The notes below the pieces were generated by a model. The model had not been told where the DNA came from. It was given only the letters and a program-made list of their open reading frames with translations, and searched no databases. A stretch of DNA of 38,975 bases from CAYLNH01 sp964384625 (lineage in GTDB: Bacteria > Verrucomicrobiota > Lentisphaeria > JABSQK01): NCBI GenBank assembly GCA_964384625.1, contig CAYLNH010000033.1, forward strand, positions 1 through 38,975, read 5' to 3'. Numbering within the stretch: position 1 is the first letter of the stretch; the number at the start of each line of letters is the position of its first letter. Below, one piece after another: positions 1-7,943 of this stretch. The translations under genes were made by a program, and so were the position numbers.

Positions 1-135
1 TAGCGAAGAATGGCGCTGAATTGCAACGTGTTTGGGACGTTTGGCCGCCGGTGGCCGGACTGGCGAACGTTCTGGCGCTATGGACCGGCTCTTGCCGCAA
101 CACGAAGGGATGACCTACAGAACTGACATGCGCCC
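1..135. repeat. Left arm of a 135-bp inverted repeat shared with the right end of the window
   Basis: Bases 1-135 match the reverse complement of 38841-38975 with only two mismatches (near positions 56 and 84), and similarity stops abruptly after GCGCCC. No convincing ORF lies inside. A 17-bp piece, GGGACGTTTGGCCGCCG (34-50), recurs at 3082-3098, so this is probably a dispersed genomic repeat. Because the window ends exactly in it on both sides, an assembly break at a multicopy repeat is the simplest reading. A mobile-element end is possible, but the housekeeping genes between the arms argue against one transposon. Confidence 0.9.
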
Positions 136-172
136 GATGGACAACGGCGTACTGCGGCAGTCACGGCGGGAG

Positions 173-237
173 CGGCTCCCGCGTGCTGCCATCCTGCCGC
201 CGGCAGGCTTAACCTGCCGTCCATCGTTCGGGAGCCG
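173..237. repeat. Nested palindromic repeat
   Basis: Outer arms CGGCTCCCG (173-181) and CGGGAGCCG (229-237) enclose an inner hairpin, CGGCAGG (201-207) with CCTGCCG (213-219) and a five-base loop. The inner core CGGCAGGCTTRACCTGCCG is repeated at 10441-10459, so this belongs to a small REP-like palindrome family. The stretch from 136 to 368 holds no gene. Confidence 0.6.
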
Positions 238-317
238 TTGCCAGAGCCTTGCCGACGACCCATGAATCACTGTCGGCCTTTGCGTGGAACCTTCTCCGGA
301 TCCCGGAGTCAGAGTGG

Positions 318-331
318 TAAAATCGATTTTA
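318..331. promoter_or_regulatory. Candidate LacI-family operator
   Basis: TAAAATCGATTTTA is a perfect 14-bp palindrome centred on CG, 37 bp before the LacI start codon. LacI-family operators are typically palindromes with a central CG, and these regulators often control their own genes. The TAAAAT half could also act as a -10 element, though I see no matching -35. The site is seen directly; the role is inferred. Confidence 0.45.
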
Positions 332-368
332 TGAAATATCTTCAGAGCGGGAGTTCCTGAGGCAGCGC

Positions 369-1397
369 ATGGCCGTTACGATTGCACAGATTGCTGAGGC
401 CGCCGGCGTCTCGCGCCCGACCGTCAGCCTGGTGTTGAACGGGAAGGGCGAGCGTTACAGCGACAAGACGATCGCGAAGGTCCTGGCGACGGCGAAACGT
501 CTGGGCTACCGTCCCAACGCCTTCGCCCGCGCGATCCGCAAGGGGCAGTTCAACTCGCTGGTCCTGCTGCACGACCCCAGCGGCACGAACAGCTATTTGC
601 CGCAAGCCCTCCTGCGCGGCATCCACATTGCCATCGAGGCCCAGGGGCTGTACCTCGGGATGGCGGAGATCCCGGACGACAAGATGATGGAGCGTGATCT
701 GGCGCCGAAGATCATGCGGGAAACCATGGCCGACGGTCTGCTGCTGAACTATCATGCGGCCTTGCCGGAAGCGCTGCGGGAACAACTCCAGCAAAACCAT
801 GTGCCGTTTGTCTGGATCAACAACAAACTCCCGGAAAACGCGGTCTATCCCGACGAAGAAGGCGCCGCCGTCAAACTTACCGAGACCCTTCTGGAAGCCG
901 GTCACAGCCGTATCGCGTATGTCGACACCTCCTATCATCACCAGATGTCGGCGGCGCGCCACTACAGCCGGACCGACCGGCTGGCCGGCTACCGGCGCGC
1001 CATGCAGGCGGCCGGATTGCCGGCGGACGTTTACCTGGACGACGATCATCCGTACCGGGAAGCAGACAACACGGCGGTCGTCCGCCGGCTGCTGTTGGCG
1101 GAGGAGCGCCCGACGGCGATCATCACAGCGATCCAGCATGTCGCCGAACGGATTGCGCACGCGGTTCCCTTCGCCCTCCCGCCGGCGGCGCCGCGACCGG
1201 ACTTGGGCACCTTTGCCGATCATCCGCGGGGTGAAGCATCCTGCCGTCTGTTCCTGATGCTCGCCCCGTGGCCGGAAGTCGGCGAAACGGCGGTGGAGAT
1301 GTTGTTGACGCGAATTGGGGCCGCGGTCGACTGCCCGTCCCGGGCGGTGGCGGCATCGTTGGCGGCGGATTTGCGTCTGCGGCCGCATCGCGTTTAG
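369..1397 (+). CDS. LacI family transcriptional regulator
   Basis: A cytoplasmic sugar-responsive DNA-binding regulator of 342 residues, the usual LacI length. Residues 3-50 are the HTH and hinge helix (TIAQIAEAAGVSRPTVSLVLN, then RLGYRPNAFARAIR). The rest is a periplasmic-binding-protein-like effector domain, with the typical AGHSRIAYV and RLAGYRRAM segments. The C-terminal lobe is somewhat short and lacks a clear D-x-x-P effector motif, so the ligand cannot be named. The ATG at 369 follows TGAGG at a six-base spacing. The gene lies 85 bp upstream of a sulfatase on the same strand, which suggests that it controls itself and the sulfatase. LacI assignment is certain; the regulon is inferred. 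Confidence 0.93.
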   Translation: MAVTIAQIAEAAGVSRPTVSLVLNGKGERYSDKTIAKVLATAKRLGYRPNAFARAIRKGQFNSLVLLHDPSGTNSYLPQALLRGIHIAIEAQGLYLGMAEIPDDKMMERDLAPKIMRETMADGLLLNYHAALPEALREQLQQNHVPFVWINNKLPENAVYPDEEGAAVKLTETLLEAGHSRIAYVDTSYHHQMSAARHYSRTDRLAGYRRAMQAAGLPADVYLDDDHPYREADNTAVVRRLLLAEERPTAIITAIQHVAERIAHAVPFALPPAAPRPDLGTFADHPRGEASCRLFLMLAPWPEVGETAVEMLLTRIGAAVDCPSRAVAASLAADLRLRPHRV

Positions 1398-1482
1398 TTT
1401 CGGGATTTGCATTGCCCGGCAATCGGGCTAAGAATATGAACGTTACAAAACCGCCTGAATCGTTGACCGGCCAACCGGAAAT

Positions 1483-2880
1483 ATGGATTGTTCCATGAGC
1501 AAAAACGTCATCCTTATTCTTACTGACCAGCAACACTACGACACCTTGGGCTGTAACGGCACAGCCGTGGCCAGGACGCCGAACATCGACCGCCTGGCCC
1601 GCCAGGGCATCCGTTTCGACAGCCATATTGTTGCCAACACCGTCTGTATGCCGTCGCGCGCCAGCATCTTCACCGGCACGCACATCAATGAGCACGGCGT
1701 CTGGACCAACGGCTGCCGGCTGCCGCGGGAGGCGACCACGATCACGACGCAGTTCAACGACAACGGCTTTCAGACGGCGCATTTCGGCAAGCTGCATCTG
1801 GAACCGATCCTGAATCGCATCGGCGACTCGGACGATTACCATTTCCAGACGTGCGAGGTCGGTGAGGGCGACCAGCAGTTGACCCACGACGCATACTTCA
1901 AATGGCTGCGCACGGAACAGCCGGACCTGTTCCTGGAATACATCATCCAGCTCTACGAAACCGGTCATGCCAACGGATATTGTTCGTGCATGCCGGAGGA
2001 GTATCATCTTTCGACGTGGGTGACGGACCGCAGTATCGACTGGCTGGCAAACAGGCGCAACGTCGAGAAACCGTTCTTTCTCTCCGTCGGCTACTTCGAT
2101 CCGCACCACGCCTTCTGTCCCTGTGAGCCGTACTGGAGCATGTTCGACGGTGTCGAGATGCCGATGCCCGAACTGTCGGAAGATGATGTCGCGAAAAAGC
2201 CGGCCCACTACCGAAAGGCACAGATCAAGATGGCGCATGAGCCGGAGAAGATCGGGGCGACGCGCCGGGCCTATCACGGCATGGTGGCGCATGTCGACAA
2301 GTGCGTCGGCCGCATCATGGATGCGGTCGAACAGGCCGGGATCGCGGCTGACACCGTGATCATCTTTTCGTCGGACCATGGTGAGATGCTGGGCAACCAC
2401 GGTTTGCTCTGGAAAGGGCCGTATATGCTGGATGACCTCCTGCGCGTCCCGCTGGTCGTCGGCAAAGCCGACGGCGTCGAACGCCGGGTGACCACGAACG
2501 AGGTCACGTCGGGAGTCGATGTCTTCGCCTCCTGCTGTGATATCGCGGGCATCGATGCCCCAAGGACCAGCGGGCAGAGTTTCGTCAACGGCGATCTCGA
2601 GCTGTTTCCGGCGGGCCCGCGGGGGTTCGCCTTGGCCGAGTGGGAGTCCTCGCGGCACAGCGTGGCGACGGCGCGGACAGTGCGGACGAAGGAATGGAAA
2701 TACACGACCTTCAACAACGGCGAAGCGGGCGAGCTCTATGATCTGGTCAATGACCCCGGCGAGATGAATAACCTGCACGATGACCCGGCGTCCGCCGATC
2801 GCATCACGGAGATGCAGGACCTGCTGGCGACATGTTACCCGGCCGGGCGGCACGCAAATCCGCAGGAATGCCGGGTCTAG
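1483..2880 (+). CDS. Sulfatase (alkaline phosphatase superfamily)
   Basis: Hydrolyses sulfate esters, probably on sugars. It has the type I sulfatase signature CMPSR at residues 55-59, where Cys55 would become formylglycine through a sulfatase-modifying enzyme not present in this window. The N-terminal metal site is TDQQH (Asp15) and a second is SSDHGEMLGNHG (Asp298-His299). The 465-residue length is normal. No signal peptide is visible, so the protein is probably cytoplasmic, as in several PVC saccharide pathways. An in-frame ATG at 1495 is an alternative start and gives the cleaner N terminus MSKNVILIL; neither start has a strong Shine-Dalgarno. It probably forms a unit with the LacI gene upstream. 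The substrate cannot be told from sequence alone. Confidence 0.9.
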   Translation: MDCSMSKNVILILTDQQHYDTLGCNGTAVARTPNIDRLARQGIRFDSHIVANTVCMPSRASIFTGTHINEHGVWTNGCRLPREATTITTQFNDNGFQTAHFGKLHLEPILNRIGDSDDYHFQTCEVGEGDQQLTHDAYFKWLRTEQPDLFLEYIIQLYETGHANGYCSCMPEEYHLSTWVTDRSIDWLANRRNVEKPFFLSVGYFDPHHAFCPCEPYWSMFDGVEMPMPELSEDDVAKKPAHYRKAQIKMAHEPEKIGATRRAYHGMVAHVDKCVGRIMDAVEQAGIAADTVIIFSSDHGEMLGNHGLLWKGPYMLDDLLRVPLVVGKADGVERRVTTNEVTSGVDVFASCCDIAGIDAPRTSGQSFVNGDLELFPAGPRGFALAEWESSRHSVATARTVRTKEWKYTTFNNGEAGELYDLVNDPGEMNNLHDDPASADRITEMQDLLATCYPAGRHANPQECRV

Positions 2881-3081
2881 AGCATGTCCACAAAAGCTGT
2901 GGCTGCTGATCCAGCAAAACCGACTGCAACGCCTGCAGCGTTGATTCCTATCGCCATACTTCCTGGGGTAGACTTCGCCAACCCCAGGTTCAAGACTGTC
3001 ACGCCGTCTGCGTGAGGAGTGGCGGCTACGGAAAAGCTTAGAATGCTGTAGCCAGGAATGACACTTGCTTCAGGGGTATTC
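2881..3081 (-). pseudogene. Possible gene remnant between sulfatase and HAD gene
   Basis: On the minus strand an open frame encodes about 67 residues ending GINAAGVAVGFAGSAATAFVDML, with more ordinary protein composition and lower GC than the flanks. It is cut off upstream at 3082, exactly where the 17-bp piece shared with the terminal repeat begins, and it has no start codon or ribosome-binding site of its own. It may be the tail of a gene truncated by repeat insertion. A 43-codon plus-strand ORF (2884-3015) overlaps it and could equally be spurious. I recognise no family. Confidence 0.25.
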
Positions 3082-3186
3082 GGGACGTTTGGCCGCCGCT
3101 CCTGAGTCCGGCGCGAAGCGCCTCTGACCAGGGGCCCGGCTTCAGCCGGAAGTGGAAGGCCAGCTTCCGGCTGAAGCCGGCCCCCC
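3082..3186. repeat. Repeat patch with strong 17-bp-stem hairpin
   Basis: Begins with GGGACGTTTGGCCGCCG (3082-3098), identical to bases 34-50 of the terminal repeat. A hairpin follows: CCGGCTTCAGCCGGAAG (3136-3152) pairs perfectly with CTTCCGGCTGAAGCCGG (3164-3180) across an 11-base loop. Each arm is itself nearly palindromic. There is no T-run, so it is not an ordinary terminator. Together with the remnant before it, this fills the 411-bp space from 2881 to 3291. Confidence 0.7.
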
Positions 3187-3291
3187 AGAAGGAATTCTGT
3201 CCGCCGAATTATTTGACGAGAGGAACAGCGTCGGCCCGGTGACGCGCTCCCAGACCTTGATCTTTGCCGCGGCGCGCGCAATTTTCGGAGC

Positions 3292-4062
3292 ATGCAGGAT
3301 ATACTGGCATTGGATTTCGACGGCGTGATCTGCGACAGTGCCGGGGAAATGGCGCAAAGCAGTTGGCGGGCGGCCCGTAAGCTCTGGCCCGAACGCTATG
3401 CCGCGCCCGTGTCGCAGGCACATATCGCGGCGTTTCGTGAGGCGAGACCGGTTATTAAGACCGGTTTTGAGAGCATTCTGCTGACCGAGATGCTGGTGCG
3501 CGGCGAACCGAAAGAGGAGATCCTCAGGGGCTTTCAGGGGAAATGCCGGGATCTGATGCAAGAACTGGACCTGGAACTAGATCCGTTGATTGCGTGCTTT
3601 GGAGCGGCCCGCGATGAGTGGATCGCGGTTGACCTTGTCGGGTGGATTGCCGCCCATGATTACTATCCGGGCGTCGTCGAGGCGCTAAACGCCTCGTTAT
3701 GTACCAAGGTGATCATCACGACAAAACAGCGGCGCTTTGCCGCAGCCCTCGTTAAGGCCGCAAATCTTGACCTGCCCGAGACACTGATTTTCGGACTGGA
3801 AGACGGCAGGAAAGGAGATGTTTTATGCAGTTTAGCGGGTCGTTATGACCCATGTCGGCTGCATTTCGTGGAGGATCGACTGCGCACGTTACAACAGGTT
3901 CAGGGCCTCAAAGCAGAACTGAATTTGCGGCTTTATTTCGCCGCCTGGGGGTTTACTACGGCGGCAGAACGCCGCGCGGCGGGGGAGTTGCGCCGGATCT
4001 GCCGTTTAGAGCTGTCAACTTTCGCTCAATTTGTCCGTAATCCGGCCGATTTTTCCGGCTGA
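3292..4062 (+). CDS. HAD superfamily hydrolase (phosphatase-like)
   Basis: A 256-residue cytoplasmic HAD-fold protein. Motif I is LDFDGVICDS with the nucleophile Asp8 and general acid Asp10. Motif II is the Thr of VIITTKQ, motif III the Lys in LEDGRKGD, and motif IV FVEDR. This is a complete catalytic set for a haloacid-dehalogenase phosphatase. The alpha-helical cap (about residues 20-115) suggests a small-molecule phosphate substrate, but nothing identifies which. The start ATG follows GGAG almost directly, so initiation may be weak. The gene sits alone between the repeat patch and the division operon promoter. Confidence 0.8.
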   Translation: MQDILALDFDGVICDSAGEMAQSSWRAARKLWPERYAAPVSQAHIAAFREARPVIKTGFESILLTEMLVRGEPKEEILRGFQGKCRDLMQELDLELDPLIACFGAARDEWIAVDLVGWIAAHDYYPGVVEALNASLCTKVIITTKQRRFAAALVKAANLDLPETLIFGLEDGRKGDVLCSLAGRYDPCRLHFVEDRLRTLQQVQGLKAELNLRLYFAAWGFTTAAERRAAGELRRICRLELSTFAQFVRNPADFSG

Positions 4063-4121
4063 GGGGCCTTTCGGGGACGGCACGGGCGGGGGCGAAAAAT
4101 GCCCGGCTCATTTCTAACGCA

Positions 4122-4153
4122 TTGACGATCAGTCTCTTGTGACTCTTTATAAG
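4122..4153 (+). promoter_or_regulatory. Sigma70-like promoter of the mraZ operon
   Basis: TTGACG (4122-4127), an 18-bp spacer and TTTATA (4146-4151), about 115 bp before mraZ. It lies in an AT-richer, gene-free stretch (4063-4258) and faces the division cluster. I looked for the TGGG-type direct repeats bound by MraZ in other bacteria and saw no convincing set. Confidence 0.5.
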
Positions 4154-4267
4154 CCTTCAGCCCAGGCGTAACCTTTTTTCGCAAAAGGATTTGCAAAGGG
4201 TTGTCAATCCACCAATAGTAGGACTCAGTTGAAGATAGTGGAACTTAGGTTTGATTAGGTGAATCCG

Positions 4268-4741
4268 GTGGCCAAAGCGTTTTTTGGCAAATTCAGGCAC
4301 TCCATCGATAAGCAGCGCAGACTTGCTGTTCCGAGTGATTGGCGTGGCAAGAAGGACACTGTGTTTTACCTCGTTCCGGCCCCGAACCGCGAGATCGCGA
4401 TGTTGACCGAGAAAATGTTCAACCAGCAGATCCTGGAACCGGCTCGGGAAGTTGCATTGACCGACGCCGAGGGCGGCGAGGCCATGTCGGACCTTGGCAC
4501 GATCGGGCAAGTTTGTCAATGTGATTCGCAGGGCAGGATTTGCCTGTCGCAGGAGTTGATGGAGTACGCGGGGTTAGAGATTTCGGGTATGGCGCTCTTG
4601 AAGGGCGGCATTACCACCATTCGCATCAGCCGGGTGCCGGAGCAGGAGGCGCCGGTCACCGAACGGGCCCAGGCTTTCCTGGATCGTCTGGAAGCCATCA
4701 ATAAACAACGCAACAAGGCGACGCCGGATGCCGGCGGCTGA
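4268..4741 (+). CDS. mraZ: Transcriptional regulator MraZ
   Basis: First gene of the division and cell-wall (dcw) cluster; in studied bacteria MraZ is a ring-shaped DNA-binding protein that represses its own operon. Two SpoVT/AbrB-like halves are visible: FRHSIDKQRRLAVPSDWR near the N terminus and CDSQGRICLSQELMEYAG in the second half, in the usual order and spacing. I chose GTG 4268 because AGGTGA (4257-4262) sits five bases before it and the protein then begins MAKAFFGKFRHSID, close to the family N terminus. GTG 4259 is an in-frame alternative adding three residues. The end overlaps rsmH by 14 bp, implying translational coupling. Confidence 0.92.
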   Translation: MAKAFFGKFRHSIDKQRRLAVPSDWRGKKDTVFYLVPAPNREIAMLTEKMFNQQILEPAREVALTDAEGGEAMSDLGTIGQVCQCDSQGRICLSQELMEYAGLEISGMALLKGGITTIRISRVPEQEAPVTERAQAFLDRLEAINKQRNKATPDAGG

Positions 4742-5672
4742 TGATCTACACCGAACCGTTTTTGTCAAGGAGGCCGTTGAGCAGCTAAAACCGCGACCGG
4801 GTGGACGCTACATCGACAGTACTTTGGGTGCGGGAGGGCACACAAAGGCTCTACTGGAGAAAGCAGCGGACATCCAAGTTCTAGGCATCGACCGAGACCA
4901 GGAGGCACTGGAGGCAGCTCGGGAGAGACTGGAGGCATACAGATCGCAAGTTCACCTGGTTCGCGGTGGCTTCTCACGGTTGACAGATTACGCCGAGGAC
5001 ATCGGCTGGGAAACCGTCGACGGCGTGATTTGGGATTTTGGTCTGAGCTCGATCCAGATTGATCGGGCGAACCGCGGTTTCAGCTACGCGGCTGACGGTC
5101 CGCTCGATATGAGAATGGACCGGCGCCAGCGTTTGACCGCGAGCCTCTTGCTGAACACGGCAGCGGTTGAAGAACTGACACGGATTTTCCGGGAGTTCGG
5201 CGAGGAACCCCGAGCCCGGCAACTGGCCCGCGCCATCGTCAAACGGCGAGTGGACTCCCCATGGGAGCGCACGGCGGAATTGGCTGACCTGATTCAGCGG
5301 GTTGCCGGGGACCGTCGGACCCGCCGGCGGCAGGCGGAAGCACGATGTTTCCAGGCCCTGCGGATCGCCGTGAATGACGAACTGCAGGAGATTGAGGCGA
5401 GTCTGGAAGCGGCGATCGGCCTGCTGCGACCGGGCGGCCGGCTGGCGGCAATCAGCTTCCACAGCCTGGAAGACCGCATCGTGAAGCAGAAACTGGTCTA
5501 CGAGGTAAAGACCTGCATCTGCCCGCCGGGACTGCCCGCCTGCCGCTGCGGCAAGACGGCACGACTGAAGATCTTGACCAAGCGGCCGTTGACGCCGACG
5601 GCGGCGGAAGTCGCCGCCAACCGCAGAGCGTCGTCCGCCAAGTTACGGGCGGCCGAGCGCACGGCGGAGTGA
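4728..5672 (+). CDS. rsmH: 16S rRNA (cytosine-1402-N4)-methyltransferase RsmH
   Basis: Methylates N4 of C1402 in 16S rRNA using S-adenosylmethionine. The 314-residue protein has the SAM motif IDSTLGAGGHTKALL (about residues 29-43), the acidic ribose contact LGIDRD, the catalytic-region motif WDFGLSSIQID, RGFSYAADGPLDMRMD, and the C-terminal AISFHSLEDRIVK, all RsmH hallmarks. A Cys cluster near the C terminus (CICPPGLPACRCG) is also common in the family. Its start lies inside mraZ and the next gene is ftsL-like, the standard dcw order. Confidence 0.96.
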   Translation: MPAADDLHRTVFVKEAVEQLKPRPGGRYIDSTLGAGGHTKALLEKAADIQVLGIDRDQEALEAARERLEAYRSQVHLVRGGFSRLTDYAEDIGWETVDGVIWDFGLSSIQIDRANRGFSYAADGPLDMRMDRRQRLTASLLLNTAAVEELTRIFREFGEEPRARQLARAIVKRRVDSPWERTAELADLIQRVAGDRRTRRRQAEARCFQALRIAVNDELQEIEASLEAAIGLLRPGGRLAAISFHSLEDRIVKQKLVYEVKTCICPPGLPACRCGKTARLKILTKRPLTPTAAEVAANRRASSAKLRAAERTAE

Positions 5673-5756
5673 AACGGATTTGTCGCCCATCACGGGGCTG
5701 ATTTGCCAGGGCTGCAGGAGGCAGCGGCCGGCGGCAGCCCGCCGATGGGCGGACCC

Positions 5757-5840
5757 GAGGAGGCAACGGCGATCTGGGGCCTGGCCTGACATCAGGGAGC
5801 GCAGGCCAGGCTTCCAGAGCGTCGAATCAGAGGAGGCAAC
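5757..5840 (+). promoter_or_regulatory. Duplicated SD-like element and hairpin before ftsL
   Basis: The string GAGGAGGCAAC occurs twice, at 5757-5767 and 5830-5840; the second is the ribosome-binding site of the ftsL-like gene. Between them GCCTGGCCTG (5779-5788) pairs perfectly with CAGGCCAGGC (5802-5811) around a 13-base loop. There is no T-run. The 173-bp gap from 5673 to 5845 is unusual inside a tightly packed dcw cluster and may modulate downstream expression, or may be a short local duplication. Confidence 0.35.
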
Positions 5841-5845
5841 CCGAA

Positions 5846-6217
5846 GTGAGCGCGATCAAATCCTATCTTCCCGTTCTTTTCACGCAGGGGCGCAAGCGCA
5901 GTCGCAAGAAGTCGGGGGATTCGGTTGCCACCACCTATATGCTCGTCTTTGCCGTTTGCGGCGTGCTTTTGCTGATCGGCCTGACCCGGATCTACCTCGA
6001 GCAGCGCACCGTTAAGCTCAGCCAGACCTGGCTGGGCCGCAAACAGGAGCTCAAGACTGTCCTGATGGAACGGCAGAACTTACTTATCGAACGCGAGCAC
6101 CACATGAGCGGCGAGCACATTCTGCGCCAGGCCGCGGCCCTGGGCCTGCGCCCCCCTTTGCCCGGACAGGTCCGGGAGATGTCACCCCAGGCACTCGCTG
6201 AACGCCCCGATCAATGA
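5846..6217 (+). CDS. FtsL-like cell division protein
   Basis: A 123-residue bitopic membrane protein: a basic cytoplasmic N terminus (RKRSRKKSG), one TM helix at about residues 29-51 (TYMLVFAVCGVLLLIGLTRIYL), then a coiled-coil-prone stretch (about 53-85) and a short tail. FtsL has little sequence conservation, so the call rests on size, topology and position between rsmH and the division transpeptidase. The GTG start is supported by AGGAGG (5831-5836) nine bases upstream. In other bacteria FtsL joins FtsB and FtsQ to activate the septal synthase. Confidence 0.72.
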   Translation: MSAIKSYLPVLFTQGRKRSRKKSGDSVATTYMLVFAVCGVLLLIGLTRIYLEQRTVKLSQTWLGRKQELKTVLMERQNLLIEREHHMSGEHILRQAAALGLRPPLPGQVREMSPQALAERPDQ

Positions 6218-6218
6218 A

Positions 6219-7943
6219 ATGCCATTAGCGCTTTACAACGTCCGTTTGTTGTGCGTTTTCACGGGCTTTGTCTTTGCCTTCAGCGGCGTCGGCGTCTGGC
6301 TTCACCAGCTTCAGGTGGACCGCCACGAAGAGCTCTATGGCAAAGCTCGGGCCATCTACACCCATACGGAGCGCCGCTACGGCACGCGCGGTGCGATCCG
6401 TGATGTCCGCGGCAACCTGCTGGCCGGCAACGAACACTGCAAGGACATCCTGATCGAGCCGCGCCAGATACCGCCGGCCCGGCGTGACGATGTCCTGCAG
6501 CGGCTGTCGCGGTACCTGCAGGTCCCCGAAGCAACTCTGCAGCGCCGCTTCAGCGGCGCTCAGGTGGAGGTCGTGGTGAAACGCGGGGTCTCCCTGCGGC
6601 GGGCGGAGGCCCTGCAGAATCAGGGCATCCCCGGAATCCGGCTGATCCAGTCGCATCGACGTTTCTATCCGAAGGGCTCCCTGGCCGCTCCGCTGCTCGG
6701 TTTCACCAATGAGAAGAACGCGGGCGCCTACGGCATGGAGCAGATCTGCGACTCGTTCCTGCGGCCGCGCGACGGCAGTGTGCTGTACATGCGCAGCCGC
6801 CGCGGCCGGCAACTGTACTTCGCGGAGCGCCGGGAACGTTCGGCCCTCGACGGCAGAGACGTCTACCTGACCATCGACGAACCGCTGCAGCACATCGTTG
6901 AAGAAGAACTGGCGCAGCTTCACAAGCAGTTTGCGCCGCAATACTCCTATGCGATCATGGCCGATCCGGCGTCCGGCGCGATCCTGGCCATGGCTCAGTT
7001 GCCGTCGTTCGATCCGAACGACCGCAGTCGGATGGACCCGAAACAGTGGCGCAATCACATGGTGTCGGACGTCTATCACCCGGGATCGGCGATGAAGGGC
7101 ATCTCGATCTGCGGCGCTCTGGAGTATGGGGTGGTTGATCTCGACGATGTGTTCTACTGCGAAAAGGGGTTGTGGTGGTACGGCGGCAAGCCGCTGCGGG
7201 ACAGCGGGCATCACTATAAAGACCTCACGGTCCTCGAAATCGTGCAGAAGTCCAGCAACATCGGCACGGCCAAAGTCACCATGCGGCTGGGGGAGGTGCG
7301 GTTCTATCAGTCGCTGCGGCGTTTCGGCTTCGGCGCCAGGACCGGCATTGAGTTGCCCTTCGAATCGCGCGGTCTGCTGCCGCCGGTGAAGAAGTGGGAC
7401 AAACTGAGCATCACCCGGTTCCCGATGGGACAAGGGCTGGCCGTGACGCCGCTGCAGATGGTGCAGGCCTATTCCGCCATCGCCAATCGCGGCCGGATGA
7501 TGCAGCTCTTCCTGATTGACCGCGTTGTCGACCCGCGGACCGGTCGGACGATTGACCGCACCATGCCGCGGCTCAAACGGATGGCGACGACGCCGCGGGC
7601 GGCGGCAAAGATCACCCGAGCACTCAAGCAGGTCACGCGCGAGGGCGGCACTGCCACCCGCGCGGCAGTGCCCGGATTTGCCACGGCCGGCAAGACCGGG
7701 ACCTCGCAGAAACTGGTCAACGGCACCTATGAGGGACATCGAAAATACGTTGCCAGCTTCGTCGGCTTTGTGCCGGCGGACGATCCGGCGTTCGTCTTGA
7801 TTGTTGTTGCCGACGAACCGGATGCAAGCCTGGGATACTACGGCGGCACCGTCTGCGGGCCGACCTTCAAACGAATCTCGATGCGCGCGTTGCGCTATCT
7901 GAATGTTCAGCCGGTGGTAGCGATAGGAGAGGGCATGCCATGA
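6219..7943 (+). CDS. ftsI: Class B penicillin-binding protein, division transpeptidase (FtsI-type)
   Basis: Cross-links septal peptidoglycan. One N-terminal TM helix (about residues 7-27) anchors a periplasmic protein of 574 residues in total. A PBP dimerisation domain (about 45-200) contains RGAIRDVRGNLLA, and the transpeptidase domain carries the three active-site motifs: SAMK with nucleophile Ser290 and Lys293, SSN at 345-347, and KTG at 492-494. PASTA domains are absent. It starts two bases after the ftsL-like stop and overlaps murE by four bases (ATGA), so translation is tightly coupled. FtsI is preferred to the elongation PBP2 because of the dcw context. Confidence 0.9.
   Translation: MPLALYNVRLLCVFTGFVFAFSGVGVWLHQLQVDRHEELYGKARAIYTHTERRYGTRGAIRDVRGNLLAGNEHCKDILIEPRQIPPARRDDVLQRLSRYLQVPEATLQRRFSGAQVEVVVKRGVSLRRAEALQNQGIPGIRLIQSHRRFYPKGSLAAPLLGFTNEKNAGAYGMEQICDSFLRPRDGSVLYMRSRRGRQLYFAERRERSALDGRDVYLTIDEPLQHIVEEELAQLHKQFAPQYSYAIMADPASGAILAMAQLPSFDPNDRSRMDPKQWRNHMVSDVYHPGSAMKGISICGALEYGVVDLDDVFYCEKGLWWYGGKPLRDSGHHYKDLTVLEIVQKSSNIGTAKVTMRLGEVRFYQSLRRFGFGARTGIELPFESRGLLPPVKKWDKLSITRFPMGQGLAVTPLQMVQAYSAIANRGRMMQLFLIDRVVDPRTGRTIDRTMPRLKRMATTPRAAAKITRALKQVTREGGTATRAAVPGFATAGKTGTSQKLVNGTYEGHRKYVASFVGFVPADDPAFVLIVVADEPDASLGYYGGTVCGPTFKRISMRALRYLNVQPVVAIGEGMP

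Noticed and set aside
1123..2853. 576-codon minus-strand open frame
   Set aside because: Antisense to the LacI and sulfatase genes, both of which have full signature motifs.
3136..3180. Intrinsic terminator of the sulfatase gene
   Set aside because: The hairpin is strong but is followed by GC-rich sequence on both strands, with no T-run, and lies 255 bp after the stop; a repeat element fits better.
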